Assembly (NCBI GenBank): GCA_022791195.1
Contig: JAAVYP010000055.1
Coordinates: 1-64,000 of the forward strand
Length of the DNA: 64,000 nucleotides
Source: Clostridiales bacterium
GTDB taxonomy: Bacteria > Bacillota > Clostridia > Oscillospirales > CAG-272
Reading direction: 5' to 3'
The notes beneath the pieces are model-generated. The model saw only the letters and a list, made by a program, of their open reading frames with translations. It was not told where the DNA came from and made no database searches. Each line of letters opens with the position of its first letter. Positions within the stretch are counted from its first letter, which is position 1. Of this stretch, positions 52,081-61,516 are shown piece by piece. Position numbers and translations under genes: made by a program.

Positions 52081-52529
52081 TGAAACATGTATCAATTTAT
52101 ACCGACGGCGCATGTAGCGGCAACCCCGGCCCCGGCGGGTACGGCGCGATCATCGTCTATAAAGACACCGAAAAGGTTCTTTCGGGCGCCGAAGCAAACA
52201 CCACGAACAACCGCATGGAGCTCACCGGCGTGATTGAGGCCCTCTCCTGTTTAAAGGAACCATGTCAGGTGACCATCACCACCGACTCTAAATATGTATC
52301 CGACGCCGTCACCAAAGGATGGGCCAAAGGATGGCAGGCAAACGGATGGCGCAAGGCCGATAAAAAGCCGGCGCTCAACAGCGATTTATGGGAAAAGCTG
52401 TTGCGCTTGTTAGAAACGCACGATGTTACTTTCGTCTGGTGCAAGGGACACGCCGGCCATCCCTACAACGAGCGCTGCGACCGCTTGGCGGTAGCCGGCT
52501 ATGAAGCCTTAAAATCAGGAAAAAAATAA
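52080..52529 (+). CDS. rnhA: Ribonuclease HI
   Basis: [47 protein letters not shown]-type end. Confidence 0.97.
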   Translation: MKHVSIYTDGACSGNPGPGGYGAIIVYKDTEKVLSGAEANTTNNRMELTGVIEALSCLKEPCQVTITTDSKYVSDAVTKGWAKGWQANGWRKADKKPALNSDLWEKLLRLLETHDVTFVWCKGHAGHPYNERCDRLAVAGYEALKSGKK

Positions 52530-52566
52530 AGTACTGCAAAGCCAATCTTTGCAGTACTTTTTTATA
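52526..52566. terminator. Bidirectional intrinsic terminator
   Basis: AAAGTACTGCAAAG-CCAAT-CTTTGCAGTACTTTTTT. Confidence 0.9.
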
Positions 52567-52567
52567 T

Positions 52568-54361
52568 TTATGACAGCAGCCCGTCCAACTCATCTACCAA
52601 TTCACTAAACAGCGTGAGCGCCGACTGGATCGGGGCCGGCGAGGTCATATCCACGCCCGCTTCCTTTAGCAAGGTGATGGGGTCGGCCTTGCAGCCCGAG
52701 GACAAGAAAGAAAGATACTGCTTGGCGGCCGGCTCGCCCTTCTCTAAAATACGCTGGGCCAGCGCAACGGCCGCCGAAAAACCGGTGGCGTATTGGAACA
52801 CATAAAAATCATAATAGAAGTGGGGAATGCGCGCCCACTCGACCGCAATTTGCTCATCGACAACCATGTCGGCGCCGTAATACTGCTTATTCAGATCATA
52901 ATAAAGCGCATTCAAAGCCTGCGGCGTTAATGTGGCCCCCTGCTCGCCCATTTCATTGATTTTCATCTCAAATTCGGCAAACATAGTCTGACGGTACACG
53001 GTGGTGCGGAACTGCTCTAAGAAATAATTGATCAAATAGGCCCGGCGTTCTTTATCCTCGGTATTGGCAAGCAGATATTTCATAAGCAGGACTTCATTGC
53101 AGGTAGAGGCCACCTCGGCTACAAAAATCACATAGTCAGCATACACAACCGGCTGATTTTGCTTGGAAAGGTAGGAATGCAGCGCATGGCCCATCTCGTG
53201 AATCAGCGTAAACTCGCTGTCCAGCGTCTCTTTATAATTGAGCAGCACAAACGGATGCGGACGGCAGCCCGAAGAATAAGCGCCCGAACGCTTGCCCTGG
53301 TTTTCATACACATCAATCCAGCGGTTGTCAAAGCCCTCTTTTAATATCGCGCCATAGTCCGCGCCCAGGGGTGCAAGCGCTTTTATGCAATTCTCTTTGG
53401 CGGTTTCAAACGGAATTTTGACATCGGCACTTGGCACCATAGGCACATAAAGGTCATACATGTGCAGCTCATCTACACCAAGGGCCTTTTTACGCAGATT
53501 TGTATACTTGACCATAGCGGGCAGATTTTTGTGCACAGTGTCGATCAGATTATGATACACCTCTGTCGGCACCTCGTTGCGAAACAAAGAGGCTTGCAGA
53601 GTTGAATCATAATTTCTGGCCTTGGCAAAAAAGATTAACTGCTTGACCTGCGCGTCTAAAAGAGCCGCGCTTGTGTTTTCAAAAGACTGGTACACGCCAT
53701 ACAGCTTTTCAAAAGCATCCTTTCGTTTGGCCCGGTCGCTGTCATGCATAAACAGCATAAAGGTAGCATGGGTGAGCGGTTCCGGTCCCTCGTCTGTCAT
53801 AACATCCGGAAAACGCAGGTCTGCGTCGCCCAGTTTCGAGGCTATATCGTCAGGCGCCCGGCCAATTTCACCAGCCATCGCCAACAATTTTTCCTCTGCC
53901 TCAGACAAGGTGTGCGGTTTCTCCCGTTCAATCAAATCCAAATATCGCTGATACACGGCAAGAGACGGATTTTCGCGCATAAACCGCTCTTTATCCGCTT
54001 GATCAATCGTCAATAGCTCGGGCACGGCAAAAGCCGTGGCTGCGCCAATTTCAACATAAAGGCTATAGGCACGGCCGACCATTTCGGTATACTTGCTTTG
54101 TGTTGTGTCCTCATCGCTTTTCAAAGAAGCATAGCGATACAAAGCCGCAGTCTTTATGCCAATCTCGTCATTCTCCTGCAAAAAGGCAAGCAGCGCCTGC
54201 CCGTCTTTGGCGAGCTTGCCGCGATAGGCGGCTAACTTTTCGGGATACTGCTTCGCCTCGGCATAGGCCGCTTCCCATGCGGCATCGCTTGCAAAAATAT
54301 CCTCGGTCGCCCAGGTGTTTTCCTTTTGAACCTCATCTCGTTTGGGAATGGAATTTGCCAT
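52568..54361 (-). CDS. pepF: Oligoendopeptidase F
   Basis: FTLIHEMGHALHSYLS zinc motif. Confidence 0.95.
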   Translation of the reverse strand: MANSIPKRDEVQKENTWATEDIFASDAAWEAAYAEAKQYPEKLAAYRGKLAKDGQALLAFLQENDEIGIKTAALYRYASLKSDEDTTQSKYTEMVGRAYSLYVEIGAATAFAVPELLTIDQADKERFMRENPSLAVYQRYLDLIEREKPHTLSEAEEKLLAMAGEIGRAPDDIASKLGDADLRFPDVMTDEGPEPLTHATFMLFMHDSDRAKRKDAFEKLYGVYQSFENTSAALLDAQVKQLIFFAKARNYDSTLQASLFRNEVPTEVYHNLIDTVHKNLPAMVKYTNLRKKALGVDELHMYDLYVPMVPSADVKIPFETAKENCIKALAPLGADYGAILKEGFDNRWIDVYENQGKRSGAYSSGCRPHPFVLLNYKETLDSEFTLIHEMGHALHSYLSKQNQPVVYADYVIFVAEVASTCNEVLLMKYLLANTEDKERRAYLINYFLEQFRTTVYRQTMFAEFEMKINEMGEQGATLTPQALNALYYDLNKQYYGADMVVDEQIAVEWARIPHFYYDFYVFQYATGFSAAVALAQRILEKGEPAAKQYLSFLSSGCKADPITLLKEAGVDMTSPAPIQSALTLFSELVDELDGLLS

Positions 54362-54362
54362 G

Positions 54363-56972
54363 TTACGATTCTCCTTCTCCTATTTGACCGACAGGTTTAT
54401 CATCCGCCTCTGTCGTATTAAAATGTGTGTTCGTGTTCTCTTGCTGTACTGGCTCGATGCCCAGTGAAAGCGTCGCGCGTCTTACCGTCTTTTCTTCCTG
54501 CTTGGGCGGCACCACATAGACCTTCGGCTCGGTTTTCGGCATTTCAGGCACTTTGCGTGTCTCTGATTTCGGACGGACCGGCGGTACTTGTGGTTTCGGC
54601 GGTGCTGCCACCGGCTGCTCGGCCGCTTTGACGGCCGGACGGGCCGGCGACGGCGCCGCTGCTCTGCGGTTATACCGATAAGTCATCTGATTATTCTCTG
54701 CCTGTATTTTTTTGGCTAAAGCCAGCCGATTTTGCTTGGCTCTGCGGCTGGTAACAATCATATAACGAATATATAAAATTAAAAATAGAAATAAAATAAT
54801 GGCGGCAACCCAAATTAAAATGGTGAGAAACAAAGCTGATCCTGCCATCGGAAAACGATACAGTCGGATATCCTTGGCCAGCAAGGAAACCTCTTCGCCC
54901 GGCGACTCAATCCGCAGGCTCAGATTCGTCAACGTATCTAATTCGGCTATCTCAAAAGCCAGGTCATGCCACTCGTTTGCAGACAAAGTTCCCTCTGTGC
55001 TTAAAACCAGATTCTCTTCACCCTTTTTGCCCGTTAATGTGAGGGTATAGTTTACCTCTTCACCGGTTGCCTGGGCCATGAGTGTCATGTTCAGCACATC
55101 CTGCCCGGCAAGATCATAGCCATCAAAGTCTTTGACAATGCCCGCCTTATCAGTCCCTGAACCGGCACAAAGAACAATGCCGGCATTGTTTAAAATCGTA
55201 ACATGCACCGAAGCGGTCGCGGCATCGGGTCCAAAGCCATATAAGCTGTTGTCAGTAAAATTGGCCAGGTAGGTACACTCGCTTCGCTCAGGTATCTTTC
55301 CGGTATAGGAAGCAAGCGCGGCATGGGCGGCAAAAAACGAAGAAAAGTCACCCTGTGAGATGGCTGCAAAGCTTTCTTCATCCATATAGGTTTCCATGCG
55401 GGACTCAATTTCATCCGGCCCCAAAGCGCCAATATTTTGAAACGCAGTAAAAGCAAGTCTTGCCTTACCATTGTCGACCAAGCCCGTCCCACTGTCTTGT
55501 GTATCAAACGGAGCGCCATAGAACAAGGCAGAAATTTCTTCGATCTGATAGGCTTTATAATAAGCGCATACCAAAGCGGCCGCCTGGGCGCTCTGGGCAG
55601 AGATGGTAGAATCGCCGGCCGACACGCGAAAATCGCTGATGATTACATCCCGCAAAAAACCGCCGCATAGCATGGCAGGCTGGGCGATATACTCAGCCAT
55701 AAGCTCTATATTTTTCATGGTGATAAAAGGGGTATCAAAGGTATTATCAGCGAGCGGATCGGTCCAGAAATCAGCCCGTCCATCCGAAGCGCCGGCCGAC
55801 AGCGCAAAACCAAACGGCACCGACGGCAGCACACTCACAAGGCCGTCCATCACCTGCTTGGCCGAAAAGTCCAGCTCTTCGCTGGGCGTTTGTGCGGGAT
55901 CTAAGACGGCCGACTGAAAATTGTTGCCAAACGAAACATAAAAATCAATCTTGGGGCTCACCGACCGAAGCGCCCAGGACGTCAGTCTGACCGCGCGGGA
56001 AAGCGATGAAATAAACAGAGTGGCATTCGTTGGTCCCATATAGTAATGCCCGCGGCCATCATTGACCGAACAGCCGAAAATAAAACCAGGCGCGTGGCCA
56101 AATGCATGATCGTCTCGGGTATAACGATCGGCCAAAAATTCAACAAGCGCGCAGTACAAGTCGGTTCCCTGCTCACTTGTTGTATCCAAGGCATAAAATG
56201 ACGCGTCTTTACTTTCAGACGAAGCGTACAAAACCTTGGCTGCGTCGGCCATATCCTCGACCGGTGCAGTTAACACCAGCTGCACATAGACCTCGATGCC
56301 CTGCTCCGACAAGGTGCGAATTTGATTGTCAAGGGTGATTAATTTTTCTTTATCGACATAATACGTTTTGCCGGCATAATCGATTTTCTGTCCTTCATCC
56401 ACACTGTCCGACACCAATTCGTTCAACGCCGCCCGGACAATCGATTTTGATACACCAAGCTCACCTGTGACCTCGGTATCAGCATTCAAAATGCCGGCTT
56501 TGCCTGTCTTGCTCGCCGGAAAATTCCGCTCAGTCGCCAAAACCTCCGGATTGTCAATATAATGAGAGCCGCTGATGGCGGCATAGCCCTCGCCATCGCT
56601 GACTGCTAAAATATACTTGCTGTATTTACGGCGGGCGATATCCTCGGCCAAATCAACTGTAAAGGACAGCTCTTTCTTGGCAACAAGTTCAGAAACCGGC
56701 GCTTTGGTGTTGATATCATCAAACTTTTCATAAGGCTTAAACTCAAATAAAAATATGCCGCAGGCTCCGTTCTTAGCCAAAAAAGAATCTGAAAGAGTTG
56801 CGTCAACAATGAGGGTTTCGCCGTCCTCTGACAAACAAGCCGATACAATCTCGGTCTCTGTTTCCTCTTCTGCCTGCACGCCTGCGCTGAAAAAAACAGA
56901 CGTTCCCACACAAAGGCACAGTGCAAACGCGCATAATAAGCTGACTATTTTTTTATATTGATTCTTGATCAT
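54363..56972 (-). CDS. Secreted/membrane-anchored DUF5722-like (glycoside hydrolase-like) protein
   Basis: Signal peptide; GKTYYVDKEKLITLDNQIRTLSEQGIEVYVQLVL...LYCALVEFLADRYTR; C-terminal TM and Pro/Lys-rich tail. Confidence 0.65.
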   Translation of the reverse strand: MIKNQYKKIVSLLCAFALCLCVGTSVFFSAGVQAEEETETEIVSACLSEDGETLIVDATLSDSFLAKNGACGIFLFEFKPYEKFDDINTKAPVSELVAKKELSFTVDLAEDIARRKYSKYILAVSDGEGYAAISGSHYIDNPEVLATERNFPASKTGKAGILNADTEVTGELGVSKSIVRAALNELVSDSVDEGQKIDYAGKTYYVDKEKLITLDNQIRTLSEQGIEVYVQLVLTAPVEDMADAAKVLYASSESKDASFYALDTTSEQGTDLYCALVEFLADRYTRDDHAFGHAPGFIFGCSVNDGRGHYYMGPTNATLFISSLSRAVRLTSWALRSVSPKIDFYVSFGNNFQSAVLDPAQTPSEELDFSAKQVMDGLVSVLPSVPFGFALSAGASDGRADFWTDPLADNTFDTPFITMKNIELMAEYIAQPAMLCGGFLRDVIISDFRVSAGDSTISAQSAQAAALVCAYYKAYQIEEISALFYGAPFDTQDSGTGLVDNGKARLAFTAFQNIGALGPDEIESRMETYMDEESFAAISQGDFSSFFAAHAALASYTGKIPERSECTYLANFTDNSLYGFGPDAATASVHVTILNNAGIVLCAGSGTDKAGIVKDFDGYDLAGQDVLNMTLMAQATGEEVNYTLTLTGKKGEENLVLSTEGTLSANEWHDLAFEIAELDTLTNLSLRIESPGEEVSLLAKDIRLYRFPMAGSALFLTILIWVAAIILFLFLILYIRYMIVTSRRAKQNRLALAKKIQAENNQMTYRYNRRAAAPSPARPAVKAAEQPVAAPPKPQVPPVRPKSETRKVPEMPKTEPKVYVVPPKQEEKTVRRATLSLGIEPVQQENTNTHFNTTEADDKPVGQIGEGES

Positions 56973-57008
56973 TGATACTGCCTCATGTATTCAGATTTCT
57001 TCGCCAGA

Positions 57009-57221
57009 ACTGCAGAATCTCTGCAGTCCCGGACAAACTTTCTAAGACAAGCCGCAAGGCCATCATAAAGAAACCGATCAACCGAAAGACTGTCGGTTTC
57101 GGCACAGCCGGAATATTGTCCTCTGTCGGACAACAAGATAAACTTGCCAAGCTAATTTTTAATTTGCTTGTCTAATCTTATGATTTGCTTCTATTTTACC
57201 ACAGGCATCCAAACAATTCAA
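57009..57221 (-). promoter_or_regulatory. Promoter (TTGAAT-17-TAAAAT) and multi-hairpin leader
   Basis: TGTGG-TAAAAT-AGAAGCAAAT; hairpins 57116-57133, 57070-57100 and 57009-57027. Confidence 0.6.
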
Positions 57222-57302
57222 GCCGACAGAGGAATCAAAAGCCGCGGTCCATGCCCACGACAAAAAAGGTCGGGACAATCGATCATAGATCAGGCAAATT
57301 CA

Positions 57303-57998
57303 TTAACTTCTTTTCTTCACAACCGCGTACATCAAACAGTCAAATTCAGGAAGCGCCGCGGTGATTCCTTTTTCAACAAGCGAAAGCTGATTGGATTGGA
57401 TTTCATGTTCAAATGTTTCAAAAGAGACCATTCTGCATGACGTACCGGCAACCGTCAGCCTCTCGCCCGATAGATGCTCTCTTGGCTGAAGGTCAAAGGC
57501 GGTATGGATATCACTTTGCACCTCTGTCTTTCCGTCACCCATTGTGCAAATCAACGCAATTCCCTGCCCGGTAAGATGACGGCTGATCCATTGGTAAAAC
57601 GAATGGCGGTCCTCGTCCAAAACAAGCATATGAAGCACCGCTACACCATAGATAAACGCATATTGGTGATGGTGCTCGCCGTGCAGGCAGTCCAACACCG
57701 CAAAGCGGTCTTGATAGACAGGCATTTTGTTTTTACAATATGCAATCGCCTCGCCGGAAAGATCGGTCGCCAAGAGCCGATAGCCTTGCGCTAACACAGC
57801 CCTTGCATCTCTTCCCTCGCCGCAGCCGATTTCAAGGATAGAATCTTGAGGAGTTATATGATATTTCCTGATCGTTTCAAGCACAATCGGCGTGCTTTGC
57901 TCACTGGCCCAGCTCATGCCGCGCGCATGCACGGTTTTATATCGTTCATCATATGCCTCATAATACTTTCTCACATGTTCCCCCAGTCTATCCATCAC
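57303..57998 (-). CDS. Class I SAM-dependent methyltransferase
   Basis: ILEIGCGEGRDARAVLAQGYRLLATDLSGEAI. Confidence 0.88.
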   Translation of the reverse strand: MMDRLGEHVRKYYEAYDERYKTVHARGMSWASEQSTPIVLETIRKYHITPQDSILEIGCGEGRDARAVLAQGYRLLATDLSGEAIAYCKNKMPVYQDRFAVLDCLHGEHHHQYAFIYGVAVLHMLVLDEDRHSFYQWISRHLTGQGIALICTMGDGKTEVQSDIHTAFDLQPREHLSGERLTVAGTSCRMVSFETFEHEIQSNQLSLVEKGITAALPEFDCLMYAVVKKRS

Positions 57999-58139
57999 CG
58001 CACGCCAAAGGCCATACGCATGCTCATTATAGCCTTCTGCCTCCGCAAAACAATCCGAATTTTGTCAAGACTTTTATCGTTTTTCGTGTTCGCTTTTGCC
58101 AAAATAAAAAAAGCAAGCCTCCGTTCCGCGCCATAAGGC

Positions 58140-58200
58140 TAAAACAGCTGCACATTCAAAAACATGTGCAGCTGCTCTGCAAGAAGCCTGCTTTTCCTTT
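58140..58200. terminator. Hairpin terminator region after tpiA
   Basis: CAGCTGCACAT...ATGTGCAGCTG within flanking T/A-rich arms. Confidence 0.55.
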
Positions 58201-58971
58201 TTAGTTCTGAGCCGCCTGAATAATCTTGGCAAAGTCAGCGGGTTTCAGCGACGCGCCGCCAATCAAACCGCCGTCAATATTTTCTTTTGCCAACAGTTCA
58301 GCCGCGTTGCCCGCGTTCATGCTGCCGCCATACTGAACCGGAACCGTCTTGGCTGCCTCTTCTCCGTACAGATCGGCCAACACGCTGCGTATAAACGCGC
58401 AAACCTCTTCGGCCTGATCGGCTGTAGCTGTCTTGCCCGTGCCAATGGCCCAGACCGGTTCATAGGCGATAATCACCTTGTTCATCTGATCAGCCGTAAC
58501 GCCAAGCAGCGCCATTTTGGTCTGCATAGCCACAATTTCATTGGTGATGCCGTTTTCTCTTTCATCAAGCATCTCGCCGACGCATAAAATGACGGTCAGG
58601 CCGCTTGCCAAAGCCGCTTTCACCCGTTTATTAACGGTTTCGTCCGTCTCGCCAAAATACTGTCTGCGCTCGCTGTGGCCGATAATCACATATTCGACAC
58701 CCATTTCGCACAGCATCTCGGCCGAAATTTCGCCTGTAAATGCACCGGCGGCTTCAAAATGAACATTTTGTGCCCCCACTTTAATATTGGTGCCTTTTGT
58801 TGCTTCCAATGCGTTGGCAAGGTCGACAAACGGGGTGCATACCACGATGTCGCAGCCATCCTGTCCCTTGGTCAGCGGTGCTAATTCCTGAATGAGCGCG
58901 GTGGTCTGCGCGGGTGTTTTATTCATTTTCCAGTTGCCTGCAATGACAGCTTTTCTTACACTTTTGTTCAT
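58201..58971 (-). CDS. tpiA: Triosephosphate isomerase
   Basis: VIAGNWKMNKTP, YVIIGHSERRQYFGE, AYEPVWAIGTGKTA. Confidence 0.98.
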   Translation of the reverse strand: MNKSVRKAVIAGNWKMNKTPAQTTALIQELAPLTKGQDGCDIVVCTPFVDLANALEATKGTNIKVGAQNVHFEAAGAFTGEISAEMLCEMGVEYVIIGHSERRQYFGETDETVNKRVKAALASGLTVILCVGEMLDERENGITNEIVAMQTKMALLGVTADQMNKVIIAYEPVWAIGTGKTATADQAEEVCAFIRSVLADLYGEEAAKTVPVQYGGSMNAGNAAELLAKENIDGGLIGGASLKPADFAKIIQAAQN

Positions 58972-59060
58972 GATTCTTTCTTCTCCCTATGTATACAAAC
59001 CAGCCAAAAATGAATCGCGCGAAAGCGGTTCATTTTTGGCTTTGTGATTCTTATTCTCTC

Positions 59061-60359
59061 TTATTTATCGTTCAGGCAAGCAATGCCGGGCAGTTCTTTG
59101 CCCTCTAAAAATTCAAGCGATGCGCCGCCGCCGGTGGAAATATGCGTCATCTTGTCTGCAAAACCGAGCTTCTCAACTGCTGCCGCTGAATCGCCGCCGC
59201 CGATGATGGAAACAGCACCCGAATCAGCCACTGCTTTAGCCACGCTGATGGTACCCGAAGCAAAGTTTTCCCACTCGGAAACACCCATCGGGCCATTCCA
59301 AATGACTGTGCCGGCTCCTTCAATCGATTTTGCGAACAGCTCCTGCGTTTTCGGGCCGATATCCAGACCCATCCAACCGTCCGGAATGGAATCTGAATAC
59401 ATTCTCATGCAGCTTGTGTCCTCTTTATACTCTCTGCCGATGATATTGTCAACAGGCAGCAGGAAATTAACCCCTTTTGCACGTGCTTTGTCCATCAACT
59501 CGCAGGCCAAATCGATCTTATCAGTCTCGCAAAGAGAAGAACCAACCTCTCTGCCGCGGGCCTTAAAGAAAGTATACGCCATACCGCCGCCGATAATCAG
59601 TGTATCCACCTTTTCAAGCAGGTTGTTGATCACGCCGATTTTATCCGATACCTTCGCGCCGCCCAGAATAGCGACAAAAGGTCTCTTTGGCTCTGCCAAT
59701 GCGCCGCCCATGATCGAAATTTCCTTTTGAATCAGATAGCCGCATACAGCCGGCAGATAATCAGCCACACCGGCTGTCGAAGCATGCGCTCTGTGCGCGG
59801 TGCCGAATGCATCGTTTACATAAATATCAGCCATCGAAGCAAGCTCCTTAGCAAAGGCAGGATCGTTTGCCTCTTCTTCGCTATGGAAACGAACATTTTC
59901 GATCATCATGACATCGCCGTCAGTCAGGGCAGCGGCTTTCGCCTTTGCGTCAGGACCAATGACATCTTTCGCCATGGCTACCTCTTTGCCGAGCAGCTCA
60001 GACAATCTTTTCGCAGCCGGAGCCAGTGAAAATTTCACATTGTCGCCGGCAGCGGCAGCAAGAGCGGCCGCTTTCGCGGCCTCCTGCTCGCCGGCAGGCA
60101 TTGCTTCAATCTTTTTCTTTTCTTTTTTGTTTAATTTAATTTCCGCATTCATAATATTGTGCGGCCGGCCCATATGCGAGCAAAGAATCACCTTTGCGCC
60201 CTGATCCGCCAGATATTTTACAGTCGGAAATGCACCTGTAATCCGTTTATCGTCGGTAATCACACCGTCTTTCATGGGTACGTTAAAGTCGCACCGAACC
60301 AATACCCGCTTGCCTTTAACGTCGATATCTTCAATCGTTTTTTTGTTGTACATTGCCAT
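59061..60359 (-). CDS. pgk: Phosphoglycerate kinase with Lys/Ala-rich insertion
   Basis: [47 protein letters not shown]. Confidence 0.98.
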   Translation of the reverse strand: MAMYNKKTIEDIDVKGKRVLVRCDFNVPMKDGVITDDKRITGAFPTVKYLADQGAKVILCSHMGRPHNIMNAEIKLNKKEKKKIEAMPAGEQEAAKAAALAAAAGDNVKFSLAPAAKRLSELLGKEVAMAKDVIGPDAKAKAAALTDGDVMMIENVRFHSEEEANDPAFAKELASMADIYVNDAFGTAHRAHASTAGVADYLPAVCGYLIQKEISIMGGALAEPKRPFVAILGGAKVSDKIGVINNLLEKVDTLIIGGGMAYTFFKARGREVGSSLCETDKIDLACELMDKARAKGVNFLLPVDNIIGREYKEDTSCMRMYSDSIPDGWMGLDIGPKTQELFAKSIEGAGTVIWNGPMGVSEWENFASGTISVAKAVADSGAVSIIGGGDSAAAVEKLGFADKMTHISTGGGASLEFLEGKELPGIACLNDK

Positions 60360-60547
60360 TTCTCGCTCTCCTCTGTCTTTATTATAGTCATTACACAAAG
60401 ATGTGCATGAAAAACAAATTTTACGGCCGGCCGGATGATATCATCTCTGCCTGTTTTTTCTGCAGCGCCAGCCCGCCATGATATAGTTTATTTTATACCA
60501 AATTTATTATATCAACAATTGGCTGTTTTTACAAGAGAATCGTTAAA

Positions 60548-60656
60548 AAATTAACATAAAAAAACAAACGTGTTTTGGACGGTGCTGTTTTCGGAAAATC
60601 ATACAATACGATTTCGATTACAGCACACCGCTCCTGCGCGTTTGTTTTTTTGTTAT
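60548..60656. terminator. Large compound hairpin, terminator-like on both strands
   Basis: AAACAAACG...CGTTTGTTT closing stem, GTGCTGT/ACAGCAC inside, T/A tracts at both ends. Confidence 0.55.
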
Positions 60657-60662
60657 TGTTTT

Positions 60663-61472
60663 TTAAGACAGCAGCGAATCTAACAGCGCCTTGCCCTTTA
60701 AAATATCCTCTCGTTCTTTATCGCCTGCGCACTCGCGCTCAATGGTGATCGCCCCGGTATAGCCCACTTCACGAAGCTTAGCAAGCAGCGCGTCAAAGTT
60801 TACCTTTCCTTCGCCCAGCGCCTTTTCTTCACCCAAGTTGACCGGGTCGGTAGGATACAGCGCATCTTTCGCGTGCACACCGCGCACATAAGGCCCCAAA
60901 ATATCCAACGCGTCCACCGGATTCGCCTTGCCATACAAAATCAGATTGCCGCTGTCAAAATTCACGCCCAGCCGGTCGCTGCCAATATCCTTGATGGCAC
61001 GCAGCATGGTAATCGGCGTTTCCTGCCCGGTTTCAAAATCAAGATAGATGTCCTTGTCCTCATAATACCGCATGAGATCCTGCATAGCCGGAATCCATTC
61101 CCGGTAGTTGGCATCATACATATATTCCGGAATAAAGCCCATATGCGAACTGACATCTTTAATGCCCAAGCGCGCAGCCAGATCACAGTACACACGCATT
61201 TCGGCCATGCGGCGGTCGCGGTATGCCGGGGGAATTAACCCAAGAGTCACCGGTCCCGCTGAAAAATTCCAAGCGGCTGTCCCGGTCCACATGCCGACAA
61301 GCGAGGTAATTTCGATCTGATATTCCTCCCGCAGCTGACAAACACGCTGCACATTTTCATCCGAAATCTGATCGGGAAACATATACATCTGACAATTGTC
61401 AATTCCGTTCGCCCGCATCCACTTAAATTCCTCTTCCATATTCTGATACCGTACGATCACGCCAACTTTCAT
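60663..61472 (-). CDS. Sugar phosphate isomerase/epimerase (TIM barrel)
   Basis: DIYLDFETGQET, GVNFDSGNLILYGKANPVDALDILGPYVRGVHAKD. Confidence 0.85.
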   Translation of the reverse strand: MKVGVIVRYQNMEEEFKWMRANGIDNCQMYMFPDQISDENVQRVCQLREEYQIEITSLVGMWTGTAAWNFSAGPVTLGLIPPAYRDRRMAEMRVYCDLAARLGIKDVSSHMGFIPEYMYDANYREWIPAMQDLMRYYEDKDIYLDFETGQETPITMLRAIKDIGSDRLGVNFDSGNLILYGKANPVDALDILGPYVRGVHAKDALYPTDPVNLGEEKALGEGKVNFDALLAKLREVGYTGAITIERECAGDKEREDILKGKALLDSLLS

Positions 61473-61516
61473 TCGATTGTCCTCTCTTTCATTCCGCTGC
61501 TTTTACAGGTCGGATT

